Positions 17,783 to 27,552 are shown, counted from the first letter of the stretch. The stretch is DNA of 64,000 nt from Oculatella sp. LEGE 06141 (GCF_015207605.1 NZ_JADEWO010000034.1:16280-80279); one strand, 5' to 3'. Program-made: numbers and translations. Notes: generated by a model not told the origin, from the sequence alone.

Positions 17783-18733
17783 ATGCCACTTCATCAAAGT
17801 TCTGGTCATTGGCGCTTGGGGTTAACCCTGGCCTTGGCAACAGCATCCTTATGGGGAGTGCTACCGATCGCCTTGAAGGTTGTGCTTCAAGCGGTGGATG
17901 TTTATACCGTCACCTGGTTCCGCTTCCTGGTATCGTTTGGCTTGTTAGCCATTTATCTGGTCGGTCGAGGACAGTTTCCAAGCTGGCAAAAGCTGCGATC
18001 GTCACGGTTAGATTTACTGGCGATCGCCACTCTTTGTCTGGCAGTCAACTATTTGTTTTACCTCAAAGGGTTAGACAACACCTCCCCCACCAATTCCCAG
18101 GTCATCATTCAGCTTGCCCCCGTATTTATGGGCTTGGGCGGACTCGCTATTTTTAGAGAGCGCTACACCGTGCCACAGTGGATCGGGTTAGGCGCAATGA
18201 CAGCCGGAATGACCCTGTTCTTTAACGACCAACTGCAAGCCCTGGTAAACGCATCCACTCAATATTTAGTAGGGACTGGAATTTTGGTGCTGGCCGCCCT
18301 GTTTTGGGCAGTGTATGCACTGGCACAAAAACAATTGCTGCAACAACTCTCGTCAACGGCCATCATGCTGGTAATTTATGGCGGTAGCGCATTGCTGTTT
18401 AGCCCCTCTGCCTCTCCTCAGCAACTCCTGACCTTAACACCGTTGCAGTGGGGGATGCTGATCTTCAGCGGGTTTAACACCTTCTTAGCCTATGGCGCGT
18501 TTGCCGAAGCGCTCGATCACTGGGAAGCCTCGCGGGTAAGTGCCGTACTGGCTCTCACGCCTATCGTTACGTTGACATCGATCGTCGTGGTGTCGTCGGT
18601 GCTGCCAACCTTGCTGGCTCCAGAACAGATCACCCTCCTTGGCATTGCGGGGGCAGCTCTGGTGGTTTGCGGCTCATTGGCGATCTCGCTCGGCAAAAAC
18701 CAGGCGATCGCACAAAGCAGCTTTCCCGAATAA
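17783..18733 (+). CDS. EamA-family (DMT superfamily) transporter
   Basis: A 316-residue protein with ten predicted helices in two EamA repeats (about residues 10-145 and 160-305), each with the pattern typical of drug/metabolite exporters (WGVLPIALK near the start of repeat 1, LAALFWAVYALAQK of repeat 2). Substrate unknown; relatives export amino acids or other metabolites. The start ATG has a GAGGA ribosome-binding site 7 bases upstream. No partner gene adjoins it. Confidence 0.88.
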   Translation: MPLHQSSGHWRLGLTLALATASLWGVLPIALKVVLQAVDVYTVTWFRFLVSFGLLAIYLVGRGQFPSWQKLRSSRLDLLAIATLCLAVNYLFYLKGLDNTSPTNSQVIIQLAPVFMGLGGLAIFRERYTVPQWIGLGAMTAGMTLFFNDQLQALVNASTQYLVGTGILVLAALFWAVYALAQKQLLQQLSSTAIMLVIYGGSALLFSPSASPQQLLTLTPLQWGMLIFSGFNTFLAYGAFAEALDHWEASRVSAVLALTPIVTLTSIVVVSSVLPTLLAPEQITLLGIAGAALVVCGSLAISLGKNQAIAQSSFPE

Positions 18734-18904
18734 CCCCTCTCACCCTAAAATGCGAGAGTGCCTTATGAACAGATGCTTCAAGTCACGCTAGAATCGTAAA
18801 AAGATCTAAAGTCCGAGCGGAAAACCGGGGTTTTGTGGGATGATATCCCAGGTAATCCCCAGTTTTTGTACTCAAGAATACAGGAAGAATACAGGAAGCA
18901 AGCT

Positions 18905-19540
18905 ATGGCACTTCAACTCGGCGATACAGTACCTAACTTTACTCAAAAGTCCAGCGACGGCGAAATCAACTTTTACGATTGGGCTGGTGACAGTTGGGTC
19001 ATTTTGTTTTCTCACCCCGCAGACTATACCCCTGTGTGCACCACAGAACTGGGTGAAGTGGCAAAACTCAAGCCTGAATTTGACAAGCGGAATGCAAAGG
19101 CGATCGCGCTTAGCGTCGATGACGTGGACTCTCACAAAGGGTGGATTGGTGACATCGAAGAAACCCAAAGCACCTCGTTGAACTATCCCATCCTGGCCGA
19201 CGACGACAAGCAAGTGTCTGATCTGTACGGCATGATTCACCCAAACGCCAACGCCAAAGTGACCGTTCGGTCTGTGTTTGTTATCGACCCCAACAAAAAA
19301 CTGCGCCTAACACTCACCTATCCCCCCAGCACAGGTCGTAACTTTGACGAGATCTTGCGCGTGATCGACTCGTTGCAGTTAACCGACAACTATGGCGTAG
19401 CAACCCCCGCCAACTGGCAAGATGGAGAAGACGTTGTGGTTGTTCCGTCCATCCCAACGGAAGAAGCCAAGCAGAAGTTTCCGAAGGGAGTGACCGAAGT
19501 TAAGCCTTATCTGCGGATGACGCCTCAGCCCAACAAATAA
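18905..19540 (+). CDS. 1-Cys peroxiredoxin (Prx6 type)
   Basis: A 211-residue peroxiredoxin. The peroxidatic cysteine is Cys45 in HPADYTPVCTTELG. The long C-terminal domain and length put it in the Prx6/1-Cys group, which reduces hydrogen and lipid peroxides with a non-thioredoxin or thioredoxin donor. The ORF extends 24 codons further upstream, but the N-terminus MALQLGDTVPNFTQ is the standard one, so the ATG at 18905 is chosen. A good terminator follows the stop, so it is probably monocistronic. Confidence 0.93.
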   Translation: MALQLGDTVPNFTQKSSDGEINFYDWAGDSWVILFSHPADYTPVCTTELGEVAKLKPEFDKRNAKAIALSVDDVDSHKGWIGDIEETQSTSLNYPILADDDKQVSDLYGMIHPNANAKVTVRSVFVIDPNKKLRLTLTYPPSTGRNFDEILRVIDSLQLTDNYGVATPANWQDGEDVVVVPSIPTEEAKQKFPKGVTEVKPYLRMTPQPNK

Positions 19541-19574
19541 GCAGGCTGTGACAGCTTCGTTTTCAGTCAGTTAG

Positions 19575-19610
19575 CCCCTCTTTCCGCAACCGAAAGAGGG
19601 GTTAGTTTTG
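19575..19610 (+). terminator. Terminator after the peroxiredoxin gene
   Basis: A 10-bp stem, CCCCTCTTTC (19575-19584) with GAAAGAGGGG (19592-19601), 7-base loop, then TTAGTTTT. It lies 35 bases after the stop. Confidence 0.8.
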
Positions 19611-19636
19611 GTTGAATATCCCTCTTTATGCTGTTC

Positions 19637-19789
19637 CAGGATGTTTGAAACGTTTAATTTGTAGCCCGATATGTGTACGTGGCATCCCTGGAGGCAAGCA
19701 AGCGACGGGCAATACGGCTGGATCTATTTCAAGGGCTACCTGCCGAATGCTACGCCCTGAGGCGATAATTCAACTGTTCAAGCAGCCTT
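19637..19789 (-). repeat. MITE-like repeat, family A, inverted copy
   Basis: In minus orientation this matches the copy at 40466-40608: TTTGTAGCCCGATA, then ATCTATTTCAAGGGCTA, then CTGCCGAATGCTACGCCCT appear in the same order as in the complement of that copy. The ends are GGATGTTTGAAACGT and CAAGCAGCCT. It fills most of the gap before cysK. Confidence 0.7.
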
Positions 19790-19914
19790 TGACAGTTGAA
19801 TTCTTTTGACAGAGACACCATCAGGTATTAGGACTCAGAATAAAGAAACAGTGCTTAAAAGAACCATACGAAGGTTCTAGAATTTGGGCAGGGAAAGAAT
19901 GTAGGAAAGTCAGC

Positions 19915-20898
19915 ATGGATATTAAAGATGGATTTGTGGGAACGGTTGGCAACACCCCGCTGATTCGGTTAAACAGCATCTGTGACGAAACGGGCTGCGA
20001 AATCTTGGGAAAAGCTGAGTTCCTCAATCCAGGAGGATCGGTGAAAGATCGGGCTGCCTTGTACATCATCAAAGAGGCCGAAGAAAAGGGCTTACTGAAG
20101 CCAGGTGGCACTGTGGTTGAAGGAACAGCCGGTAACACGGGGATTGGGCTGGCGCATATTTGCAACGCCAAAGGCTACAAGTGCCTCATTATCATTCCAG
20201 AGACCCAATCGCAGGAAAAAATGGACATGCTGCGAACATTGGGTGCCGAAGTTCGTCCAGTTCCGGCAGTTCCCTATCGTGATCCCAACAATTATGTGAA
20301 GCTGTCTGGCAGAATTGCTTCAGAATTAGACAACGCTATTTGGGCGAATCAGTTTGATAATTTGGCCAATCGGCAGGCTCACTACGAAACAACAGGACCC
20401 GAAATTTGGCAGCAGACGGGGGGCAAGGTAGATGCCTGGGTTGCCGCAACGGGTACTGGCGGAACGTATGCCGGGGTTGCCATGTTGCTGAAGGAGAAAA
20501 ATCCTCAGGTGAAGTGCGTGGTGGCCGACCCCATGGGAAGCGGGCTGTATAGCTATATCAAGACGGGGGAAGTCAACATTACAGGCAACTCCATTACAGA
20601 AGGCATTGGTAATAGCCGCATTACAGCCAATATGGAGGGCGTTCCCATCGATGATGCCATTCAAGTTGAAGATCCAGAAGCCATTCGCTTAATTTATAAA
20701 CTGCTCTACAAAGATGGGCTGTTTATGGGTGGATCGGTTGGTATCAATGTGGGTGCGGCTGTAGCGTTAGCCAAACAAATGGGGCCAGGGCATACGATCG
20801 TTACAGTGTTGTGTGATAGTGGCACCCGCTACCAGTCTCGTCTGTTCAATCAAGACTGGTTGGCAGAGAAAGGGCTGCTGCCCGCTGAAATGAAGTGA
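19915..20898 (+). CDS. cysK: Cysteine synthase A (O-acetylserine sulfhydrylase)
   Basis: A 327-residue PLP enzyme that makes cysteine from O-acetylserine and sulfide. The PLP lysine lies in PGGSVKDRAA. The substrate loop is EGTAGNTGIG, and the phosphate-binding loop is GTGGTYAG. Fold-type II throughout. EGTAGNTG in place of the usual EpTSGNTG points to the variant group that includes several cyanobacterial and eukaryotic CysK-like proteins; cystathionine beta-synthase-like activity is an alternative. A ferredoxin-like protein gene begins 30 bases downstream and may be co-transcribed. Confidence 0.9.
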   Translation: MDIKDGFVGTVGNTPLIRLNSICDETGCEILGKAEFLNPGGSVKDRAALYIIKEAEEKGLLKPGGTVVEGTAGNTGIGLAHICNAKGYKCLIIIPETQSQEKMDMLRTLGAEVRPVPAVPYRDPNNYVKLSGRIASELDNAIWANQFDNLANRQAHYETTGPEIWQQTGGKVDAWVAATGTGGTYAGVAMLLKEKNPQVKCVVADPMGSGLYSYIKTGEVNITGNSITEGIGNSRITANMEGVPIDDAIQVEDPEAIRLIYKLLYKDGLFMGGSVGINVGAAVALAKQMGPGHTIVTVLCDSGTRYQSRLFNQDWLAEKGLLPAEMK

Positions 20899-20928
20899 TA
20901 AGCAAAGGGCGATCGCTCCTTAACGGTT

Positions 20929-21234
20929 GTGGAAAATGAGCAGTTAGCATCTGCCAAACAAGTCTTAATTTGCCAGAGCAAAACGTGCCGCAAAGGCGGC
21001 TCTGCCAGAGTGCTTGCGGCATTCGAAAAGTGTGCTGTAGCCGAAGCCGCGATTGAAGCAAGCGGCTGTTTAGGGCAGTGCGGTAACGGGCCGATGGTGC
21101 TGGTGTTGCCAGATGATGTCTGGTATTGCCGGGTTCAACCTGGCGAAGTACCAACAGTGGTGCAACAGCATCTCCAAAAAGATAGCCCCGTTCAGGCAAT
21201 GCTCTATCGCAAGTTTCATCCGATGCGTCGCTAA
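20929..21234 (+). CDS. Thioredoxin-like [2Fe-2S] ferredoxin domain protein
   Basis: A 101-residue protein with the four cysteines of the thioredoxin-fold 2Fe-2S ferredoxins (NuoE/HoxE C-terminal type): LICQSKTCRKGG and ASGCLGQCGNGP. It is a free-standing small redox carrier common in cyanobacteria. The start is a GTG (20929); an ATG seven bases later is out of frame. It follows cysK by 30 bases, which suggests one transcript, and is convergent with ackA (21-base gap). Partner unknown. Confidence 0.85.
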   Translation: MENEQLASAKQVLICQSKTCRKGGSARVLAAFEKCAVAEAAIEASGCLGQCGNGPMVLVLPDDVWYCRVQPGEVPTVVQQHLQKDSPVQAMLYRKFHPMRR

Positions 21235-21255
21235 AGAGCAGAAATGCCCACAGGC

Positions 21256-22488
21256 TCATCCCCGTCCTGGTTTCTGGTTTTCCTGGCTCAACTCCCAGCA
21301 CGCCCGTGCGATCGCCCAATCTTCCTGCGCTTTAATCACCAATGCTCGAATCGTTGAATCGATCGCTGCGATGTCCCCATCCCCCTTCACCTGAGCATTT
21401 TTGTCTGGATCAAGCGTTAGCCCCAAAAACTCAAATGCCTCACAAGCCGCTGCCCGGACAGGCGCAGAATTTTCTCCAACACCGCCAGAAAATACGATCG
21501 CATCCAAACCACCCAGTGCTGCCAGCATTGCTCCGATGTGCGAACGGAGCCGATGAACGTATACATCAAACGCCAGTTGGGCTTGCTCGTTATGTTGTGC
21601 GATCGCCTGCATGATCTGGCGCAGATCGGCGGATACTCCCGATAATCCCTTGAGTCCTGATTCCTTGTTGAGGATGCGATCGAGGTCATCAGCCGTGTAG
21701 TGGTTGTGGCGCATCAAATAAACCAGAATCCCCGGATCGACTGATCCAGAACGGCTCCCCATCATTAACCCTTCTAAAGGTGTAAAACCCATAGTGGTAT
21801 CTACACTATGACCGTTGCGGATTGCTGCTAGAGAACAGCCGTTGCCAATATGGCAGGTAATGAGGCGCAGGGAGGCCAGGTCGCGCCCCAGCAATTGAGC
21901 TGCCCGTTCGGCGCAGTATTGATGGTTGATACCATGAAAGCCATAGCGCCGAATCCCTTGATTAAACCATTCATAGGGCAAGGGGTAAGCAGCGGCAGCA
22001 TTCGAGAGGTGGCTGTGAAAGGCGGTATCAAATACAGCCACTTGCGGCACGGCTCCTAACGTTTGCTCGATCGCTTCAATACCTTCCAGGTTGGCAGGGT
22101 TATGTGCAGGTGCTAGCTCGACCAGTCGCGTGATGGTTGCTCTAACGTCTGGGGTAATCCACACGGGTGCCTGGTAGTCTTGCCCACCGTGGACGACCCG
22201 GTGCCCAACAATGTCAATTTCAGAGAGATGGGCGATCGCCTGCGTTTTGCCTTGAGCGATCGTATCGAGCAAATGGGCAATCACTTGTTTGCGCGATCGC
22301 TGCCGCAATTCTTCCTCTACGACAATATCTCCATGCTGCACCTTGAGTTCTGCCACGTCGTTCTGGTGCGTCCAGTCAATCTTGCCCTCCCAAAGCGGTT
22401 CAGGAGGCGAATCGGGTAATGTATTCTCCAATTCATAGAGGCAGCTTTTCTGGCTGCTCGACCCAGCGTTAAGTACCAAAATCTTCAT
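21256..22488 (-). CDS. ackA: Acetate kinase
   Basis: A 410-residue ASKHA-fold enzyme interconverting acetate plus ATP and acetyl phosphate. Motifs: MKILVLNAGSSSQK at the N-terminus, VAVFDTAFHS, RRYGFHGINHQY, HIGNGCS and FSGGVGEN. The ORF could start nine codons earlier, but MKILVLNAG is the standard N-terminus, and a GGGGAGA ribosome-binding stretch lies upstream of it. No phosphotransacetylase gene adjoins. Role: fermentative acetate formation in the dark or acetate use. Confidence 0.95.
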   Translation of the reverse strand: MKILVLNAGSSSQKSCLYELENTLPDSPPEPLWEGKIDWTHQNDVAELKVQHGDIVVEEELRQRSRKQVIAHLLDTIAQGKTQAIAHLSEIDIVGHRVVHGGQDYQAPVWITPDVRATITRLVELAPAHNPANLEGIEAIEQTLGAVPQVAVFDTAFHSHLSNAAAAYPLPYEWFNQGIRRYGFHGINHQYCAERAAQLLGRDLASLRLITCHIGNGCSLAAIRNGHSVDTTMGFTPLEGLMMGSRSGSVDPGILVYLMRHNHYTADDLDRILNKESGLKGLSGVSADLRQIMQAIAQHNEQAQLAFDVYVHRLRSHIGAMLAALGGLDAIVFSGGVGENSAPVRAAACEAFEFLGLTLDPDKNAQVKGDGDIAAIDSTIRALVIKAQEDWAIARACWELSQENQKPGRG

Positions 22489-22782
22489 GGACAGATCTCC
22501 CCTTACCATTGCCATACCCCAGACTGAAATCTGTCATACCCAGCGTTGCGCCCTAACTGTGGGGGAGCAACCATCTGTACGAACGTTATCACTGAAATGA
22601 CAGTCCATTGTTCTCCTGGCCTCGCTCTGTTTCTTTCGCTCTTGCTGCACACCTCCCTTTCTTAATAACCAGCATCAACTGAATTTCCTATCTCCATTCC
22701 CTATCCAACGTTGTACATGGTGACGGGGTTGGCACGCTACCTTTGTAGAACAGAAAACCATCGGTTACAACTCATTCGGCTT

Positions 22783-23760
22783 ATGCAACGCTCTGCCTGT
22801 CTTATCTTCAACCCCGTTGCGGGACAGGGCAATCCTGATCAGGATTTAACCCTAATTCGACGTATTTTAGAGCCTGAACTTGAGCTAGATATCCGGTTCA
22901 CCTCAAAAGAGATCGGCGCAGAGCAACTGGCACAAGAAGCGATTGAGCGAGGTGCCCCTCTGATTATTGCTTCGGGGGGAGATGGTACTTTATCTGCCGC
23001 TGCAAATGCGCTGATTGGCCGCGATATTCCCCTTGGCATCATTTCTCGGGGAACTGCAAACGCCTTTGCAGGAGCCTTGGGAATTCCAGACACGATTGAA
23101 GCGGCCTGTGAAACGATCGTGACAGGACAGATCAAAACGGTTGATGCCGCTCTGTGCAATGGCAAGCCGATGGTTTTGCTCGCCGGGATTGGGTTTGAAG
23201 CAGAAACAGTGAACAAAGCCAATCGAGAAGCCAAAAACCGCTTTGGTGTATTGGCTTATATCATCGCTGGGTTTCGACAACTGCGAGAAATGAAGCGTTT
23301 TTTGGCTGAAATTGAAACGGAGGACAAAACCACTACGGTGACGGCGATCGCTGTCACGGTTGCCAATGCCGCTCCGCCCACATCAGTTTTGGCGCAAGGG
23401 CCTGCGGGGCTGGTTGCAGACGATGGCCTGCTCGATCTCACCATTGTGGCTCCAATGAATAAGGCAGGGGCGATCGCTGCCGGTTATCACCTGTTGAAAA
23501 CAGCGCTGAGCGGCAATGCCGCCAAACGGAGGGACATTGGCTACATGCGCGCTCAACGCTTCAAGATCGTGACCGAACCACCCCAAAAAGTTGTCCTGGA
23601 TGGTGAGCTGATTGGCAACACGCCGATAGAGATTGAGTGCGTTCCTGGTAGCCTTAATATCCTGGTTCCTGCCAATGCCGACGAGGCTCTAGACGAAAAG
23701 CTGAACGGGCTTCCCGATTTGGTCGTGGAACTGAAAGACTCCTTCCTGGCTGAACCATAG
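22783..23760 (+). CDS. Diacylglycerol/sphingosine kinase-like lipid kinase (YegS/BmrU type)
   Basis: A 325-residue protein with the DAGK catalytic domain: NPVAGQGNPDQDL at the N-terminus, the nucleotide-binding SGGDGTLSAA, and PLGIISRGTANAFAGALGIP. The C-terminal beta-sandwich ends with VPGSLNILVP. Members phosphorylate diacylglycerol or related lipids. An ORF extension with TTG or ATG starts up to 72 bases upstream exists; I chose the ATG at 22783, directly before the first beta strand. It stands alone; the next 460 bases are non-coding and carry a MITE. Confidence 0.88.
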   Translation: MQRSACLIFNPVAGQGNPDQDLTLIRRILEPELELDIRFTSKEIGAEQLAQEAIERGAPLIIASGGDGTLSAAANALIGRDIPLGIISRGTANAFAGALGIPDTIEAACETIVTGQIKTVDAALCNGKPMVLLAGIGFEAETVNKANREAKNRFGVLAYIIAGFRQLREMKRFLAEIETEDKTTTVTAIAVTVANAAPPTSVLAQGPAGLVADDGLLDLTIVAPMNKAGAIAAGYHLLKTALSGNAAKRRDIGYMRAQRFKIVTEPPQKVVLDGELIGNTPIEIECVPGSLNILVPANADEALDEKLNGLPDLVVELKDSFLAEP

Positions 23761-23860
23761 AACCGTAGCAAAACAAGCTAAGAACTCTACTGATTAATAC
23801 TCTAAGCAGTCCCAGATTCAACTTCATCAAGCATAGGTAATTGCAGGCGGTTTTGTTAAG

Positions 23861-23996
23861 CTAGGGCGTGTTTTAGATCCCGGAAGTCCCAACTCTATAG
23901 ACTTTTGAACGACTCAAAGTCCCCCAATTTTGGGGGATTTGGGGGGCAAAAAGCACAATGTAACCGAGCAATCAAGAGTTTTAAAACACGCCCTAG
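23861..23996. repeat. MITE with perfect 15-bp terminal inverted repeats (family C)
   Basis: CTAGGGCGTGTTTTA at 23861-23875 is exactly complementary to TAAAACACGCCCTAG at 23982-23996; total length 136 bases. Outside these, GGCGGTT (left, 8 bases out) and AACCGCC (right, immediately out) extend the symmetry. The core has a palindrome around TCCCCCAATTTTGGGGGA. No ORF of note. It lies in the 464-base gap before the DUF900 gene; nothing else is seen there. Confidence 0.85.
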
Positions 23997-24224
23997 AACC
24001 GCCTTTCTTATCAATACTAAAGTGTCTCTTCAAATGGCGATACAGCTTACTTTAAAGAATTCGAAATTGATTGAGAAACAACGTTAAGATGGGCACTGCT
24101 TAGCTCAAGTAACTGCTCAGCATGGTGAATCGACCTGGAGAAACCAGGGCGATTTGTTGTGCTGTCAAGCTATAGCTGTTGAGTATTGCAGTCATTTTAT
24201 TCCGGGTCAGGAGCTATTGATTAA

Positions 24225-25226
24225 ATGTTATTTGCAACCAATCGCGTACTAAATGAAGGGCCAACTCCTCGTTCTGGAAACACGTATTTATTGCCGCGAT
24301 CGATTAGTTTTGCCCTTTCAAATAATCAGGCAGAACAAGCCGTTTACTTTTGTCAGCGCAACGGACGAGGAGACTATATTGAAATTGGCAACCAGGCTTT
24401 TTTCAGTGAATTAAAAGCGGCAAACTATCAACAGCTTCTATTATTTCTACACGGGTTTAACAGCATTCCTGAACCTGATATCTTTCCAAAAGTACAGGAG
24501 CTTCAGACCTTTTTTGATCAGAAGGCACCTAATGAAGTGCTGGTCGTTCCTTTGATCTGGCCTTGCGACAACGATTTTGGTGTAGTGAAAGATTATTTTG
24601 ATGACCAAAAAGCAGCCGATGCCAGTGATATTGCGTTTATGCGGCTGTTCGAGAAGTTTTTAGCATGGCGAGACGACAACAGCACGCTAGAGAACCCATG
24701 CATTAAGCGAATTAACGTGTTAGCCCATTCTATGGGCAACCGAGTGCTCAGAGGAGCGCTGAATCGAACGGTGCAATACTACCAACCGCAAGGTGTATCA
24801 TTACTCTTCCGTAATACCTTTCTGGCCTCTGCGGATCTGGTCAATGAAGCGTTGGAACCGAGTCAAGAAGCACAGTTTATTCCCCCTGCTTCACGCAATG
24901 TCGTGGTTTATCATGCCGCTGATGATTTTGCGTTACGGTCTAGTAAAGTAGCGAACGTAGGAACGTCAGGAACCTCGCCTCGCCTTGGTCATACTGGCCC
25001 TGAAAATATGGATAGAGTGCCGCGCAACGTGGTGGCGATCGACTGTGCCGATTTCAATAACGAATACGATCCACCCTTGGGCCACAATTACTTTGACAAA
25101 GATAGAAGTGGCGCACCGGGCTTAATGTTTGAACACATGTGGGAATGCATCCGCACCGGGCGAGTTCCAGTTGAAATCAGGGGCGATCGCACCCAGGTTC
25201 TTGACGAGCGGTTTTGGAATCGGTGA
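24225..25226 (+). CDS. DUF900-type alpha/beta hydrolase
   Basis: A 333-residue protein of the DUF900 alpha/beta-hydrolase family. Visible parts are LLLFLHGFN (oxyanion-hole strand and HG motif), the nucleophile elbow LAHSMGNR (Ser, about residue 176) and a late acidic/His region ending in PPLGHNYFD, which may supply the catalytic His. No signal peptide. Substrate unknown; family members are lipase- or esterase-like. The gene is monocistronic, with a MITE upstream and a convergent PLP-enzyme gene downstream. Confidence 0.8.
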   Translation: MLFATNRVLNEGPTPRSGNTYLLPRSISFALSNNQAEQAVYFCQRNGRGDYIEIGNQAFFSELKAANYQQLLLFLHGFNSIPEPDIFPKVQELQTFFDQKAPNEVLVVPLIWPCDNDFGVVKDYFDDQKAADASDIAFMRLFEKFLAWRDDNSTLENPCIKRINVLAHSMGNRVLRGALNRTVQYYQPQGVSLLFRNTFLASADLVNEALEPSQEAQFIPPASRNVVVYHAADDFALRSSKVANVGTSGTSPRLGHTGPENMDRVPRNVVAIDCADFNNEYDPPLGHNYFDKDRSGAPGLMFEHMWECIRTGRVPVEIRGDRTQVLDERFWNR

Positions 25227-25295
25227 ATAGTGGAAGACCGCTCAATTGAATAAATCGAGCATTCATTGAACCATGTTGCCCTTACAACCTGTTTA

Positions 25296-26525
25296 TTAAG
25301 CACGCCCAACTGCGGCGATCGCGGCTTCCAGGGCGATCGCCACATGCGTCCAATGGGTTCCTCCCTGACAAAAGACCACATACGGTTCGCGCAATGGCCC
25401 ATCTGCCGAAAACTCGGACGTGCTGCCATCGATAAATGTCCCACCTGCCATCACCAGTTCACTTTCGTACCCCGGCATAGTTGCCGGAACCGGACTGAGA
25501 TACGCACCAACTGGCGAATACTGCTGGATCGCTCGACAAAACGCAATGACTTTGTCGGGCGATCCCAACTTCACAGCCTGAATAATGTCACGCCGGGGCG
25601 CATCTGGCAGTGGATTAACCGGATACCCCAACTGCTGAAAAACATGTGCCGTGAGGTGATTTCCTTTCATGGCCTCCCCCACCATTTGCGGCGCTAAAAA
25701 CAATCCTTGAAACAGCAGGCGATTTTGGTCGAACGTTGCGCCGCCCGCACTACCGATCCCTGGAGCCGTTAGACGACAGGCTGCCGCTTCTACCAGGTCG
25801 GCTCGTCCCGCCACATACCCACCTGCCTGGACAATCGTTCCCCCCGGATTTTTGATCAGCGACCCTGCAACCAGATCAGCCCCAACCATTGGCGGTTCCC
25901 GATCGTCTACAAACTCGCCATAGCAATTATCCACAAAGCAGACGGTATTTGGGTTTTGCTGCTTGACTAGATCAACAATTTTCTCAATTTCTTGAATAGA
26001 AAGGCTGGCTCGCCAGGAATACCCGCACGATCGCTGAATGTGAACTAACCGGGTGTAAGGATGAACGGCCTCTGCCAAAGCAGCCCAGTCTATTTTTCCC
26101 TCCTCGGTTAGAGCAAGTTCTCGGTAACGAATGCCAAACTCTTTGAGGGAACCTTGATGCTGACCGCGAAGTCCAATGACTTCTTCGAGCGTATCGTAGG
26201 GCGCACCTGCTACGGCTAGCATTTCGTCTCCCGGACGAAGAGTGCCGTACAAAGCACAGGCGATCGCATGGGTACCTGAAACGAACTGAACTCGCACAGC
26301 CGCCGCTTCAGCCCCCATGACATCGGCAAAGACTCGATCGAGCGTTTGCCGACCCAGATCGTCGTGTCCATAACCAGTAACGCTGGCAAAATGGTGTGTT
26401 CCCACCTGGTGATGGCGCAGCGCTGCCAGGACTCGTTTCAGGTTTTTCTTGACCTGAGAGTCAATTCCGGAAAAAATCTGAGATAGTGCCCGTTCTGCTT
26501 GCTGAATTGGCTCTAAGCTGTTCAT
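25296..26525 (-). CDS. Methionine gamma-lyase-like PLP enzyme (Alr/aluminium-resistance family)
   Basis: A 409-residue fold-type I PLP protein of the family annotated as aluminium resistance protein or methionine gamma-lyase family protein. The PLP Schiff-base lysine is in AGSLIKNPGG; earlier motifs are RVQFVSGTHAIACAL and FVDNCYGEFVD. Biochemical function of the family is not settled. The ORF extends 32 codons upstream, but the ATG at 26525 gives the usual start. Divergent from desC with 152 bases between them, so the two share a promoter region. Confidence 0.85.
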   Translation of the reverse strand: MNSLEPIQQAERALSQIFSGIDSQVKKNLKRVLAALRHHQVGTHHFASVTGYGHDDLGRQTLDRVFADVMGAEAAAVRVQFVSGTHAIACALYGTLRPGDEMLAVAGAPYDTLEEVIGLRGQHQGSLKEFGIRYRELALTEEGKIDWAALAEAVHPYTRLVHIQRSCGYSWRASLSIQEIEKIVDLVKQQNPNTVCFVDNCYGEFVDDREPPMVGADLVAGSLIKNPGGTIVQAGGYVAGRADLVEAAACRLTAPGIGSAGGATFDQNRLLFQGLFLAPQMVGEAMKGNHLTAHVFQQLGYPVNPLPDAPRRDIIQAVKLGSPDKVIAFCRAIQQYSPVGAYLSPVPATMPGYESELVMAGGTFIDGSTSEFSADGPLREPYVVFCQGGTHWTHVAIALEAAIAAVGRA

Positions 26526-26677
26526 CAGTTCCTTGTTCGTTCTTATCTTTCCCGGACAGGCTTGCCGCGCTTTATCCAGAAGCAATCCTGGCTGACCGAC
26601 ATTCAGCCAGACCGGACGCAAGTGCGGAGTCTATTGTCGCGCAGATCGGGCTGCAAAGTTCATATTGAGATTACTGC

Positions 26678-27493
26678 ATGACTGTCGCAACTTCAACAAA
26701 ACCTCCTATTGACTGGGCCACCGTTGTCTTTATGGTGGCAATACATCTCGGAGCCTGTTTTGCCTTCTTGCCAAGCAACTTTAGCTGGGCCGCCGTTGGC
26801 TGGTGCTTATTTCTGCATTGGATAACAGGTGGCCTGGGCATTACGTTAGGTTGGCATCGACTATTAGCCCACCGCAGTTTTCAAACGCCAAAGTGGCTAG
26901 AGTACTTCTTTGTCTTTTGTGGAACTCTATCGGTGCAGGGGGGGCCAATCTGGTGGGCCGGGTTGCACCGCCATCATCATCGTTATTCCGATCAAGCCGT
27001 CGATCATCACGACTCCAGCAAAGGCTTCTGGTGGAGCCACATGGAGTGGATGTTACGCGAAGTTCCTGCCGAAGAGGACGTGGCTCGATTCACTAAAGAT
27101 ATTGCTGACGATCGCTTCTACCTCTTTCTCGAAAAATATTTCCTGCCAATTCAACTCGTATTGGCCTTATTTCTTTATGCACTAGGCGGTTGGCCGTTTA
27201 TTGTTTGGGGGGTGTTTGTCCGGCTCATTGTGGTTTACCACACTACCTGGCTGGTCAATAGCGCAACCCACAAATTTGGCTACCGCAGCCACGAATCGGG
27301 TGATAACTCAACTAACTGCTGGTGGGTTGCCTTACTAACCTATGGCGAAGGTTGGCACAACAACCATCATGCGTTTCAGTACTCAGCCCGCCACGGGTTG
27401 AAATGGTGGGAAATTGATATGACCTGGATGACGATCCGGTTTCTACAAGCGATCGGTCTGGCCTGGAAAGTAAAATTGCCGGAAGAAGCATAG
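26678..27493 (+). CDS. desC: Acyl-lipid delta-9 desaturase
   Basis: A 271-residue membrane di-iron desaturase. The three histidine boxes are HRLLAHR, HRHHH and HNNHH, with four membrane helices in two pairs. DesC introduces the first double bond at position 9 of stearoyl or palmitoyl chains in membrane lipids, using ferredoxin. Length and N-terminus match the cyanobacterial DesC group. A strong terminator follows. Cold-induced expression is usual for the family but nothing in the sequence shows it here. Confidence 0.93.
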   Translation: MTVATSTKPPIDWATVVFMVAIHLGACFAFLPSNFSWAAVGWCLFLHWITGGLGITLGWHRLLAHRSFQTPKWLEYFFVFCGTLSVQGGPIWWAGLHRHHHRYSDQAVDHHDSSKGFWWSHMEWMLREVPAEEDVARFTKDIADDRFYLFLEKYFLPIQLVLALFLYALGGWPFIVWGVFVRLIVVYHTTWLVNSATHKFGYRSHESGDNSTNCWWVALLTYGEGWHNNHHAFQYSARHGLKWWEIDMTWMTIRFLQAIGLAWKVKLPEEA

Positions 27494-27552
27494 CCACATC
27501 ATCCTTCTTAGTACCGTGATTACAGTTCAATTCAAGACCGATTAACAGCTTA

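Noticed and set aside
17656..18156. 166-residue ORF overlapping the EamA gene in another frame
   Set aside because: It is covered by the EamA transporter, which has clear family features and a ribosome-binding site. The overlapping frame has no recognisable pattern.
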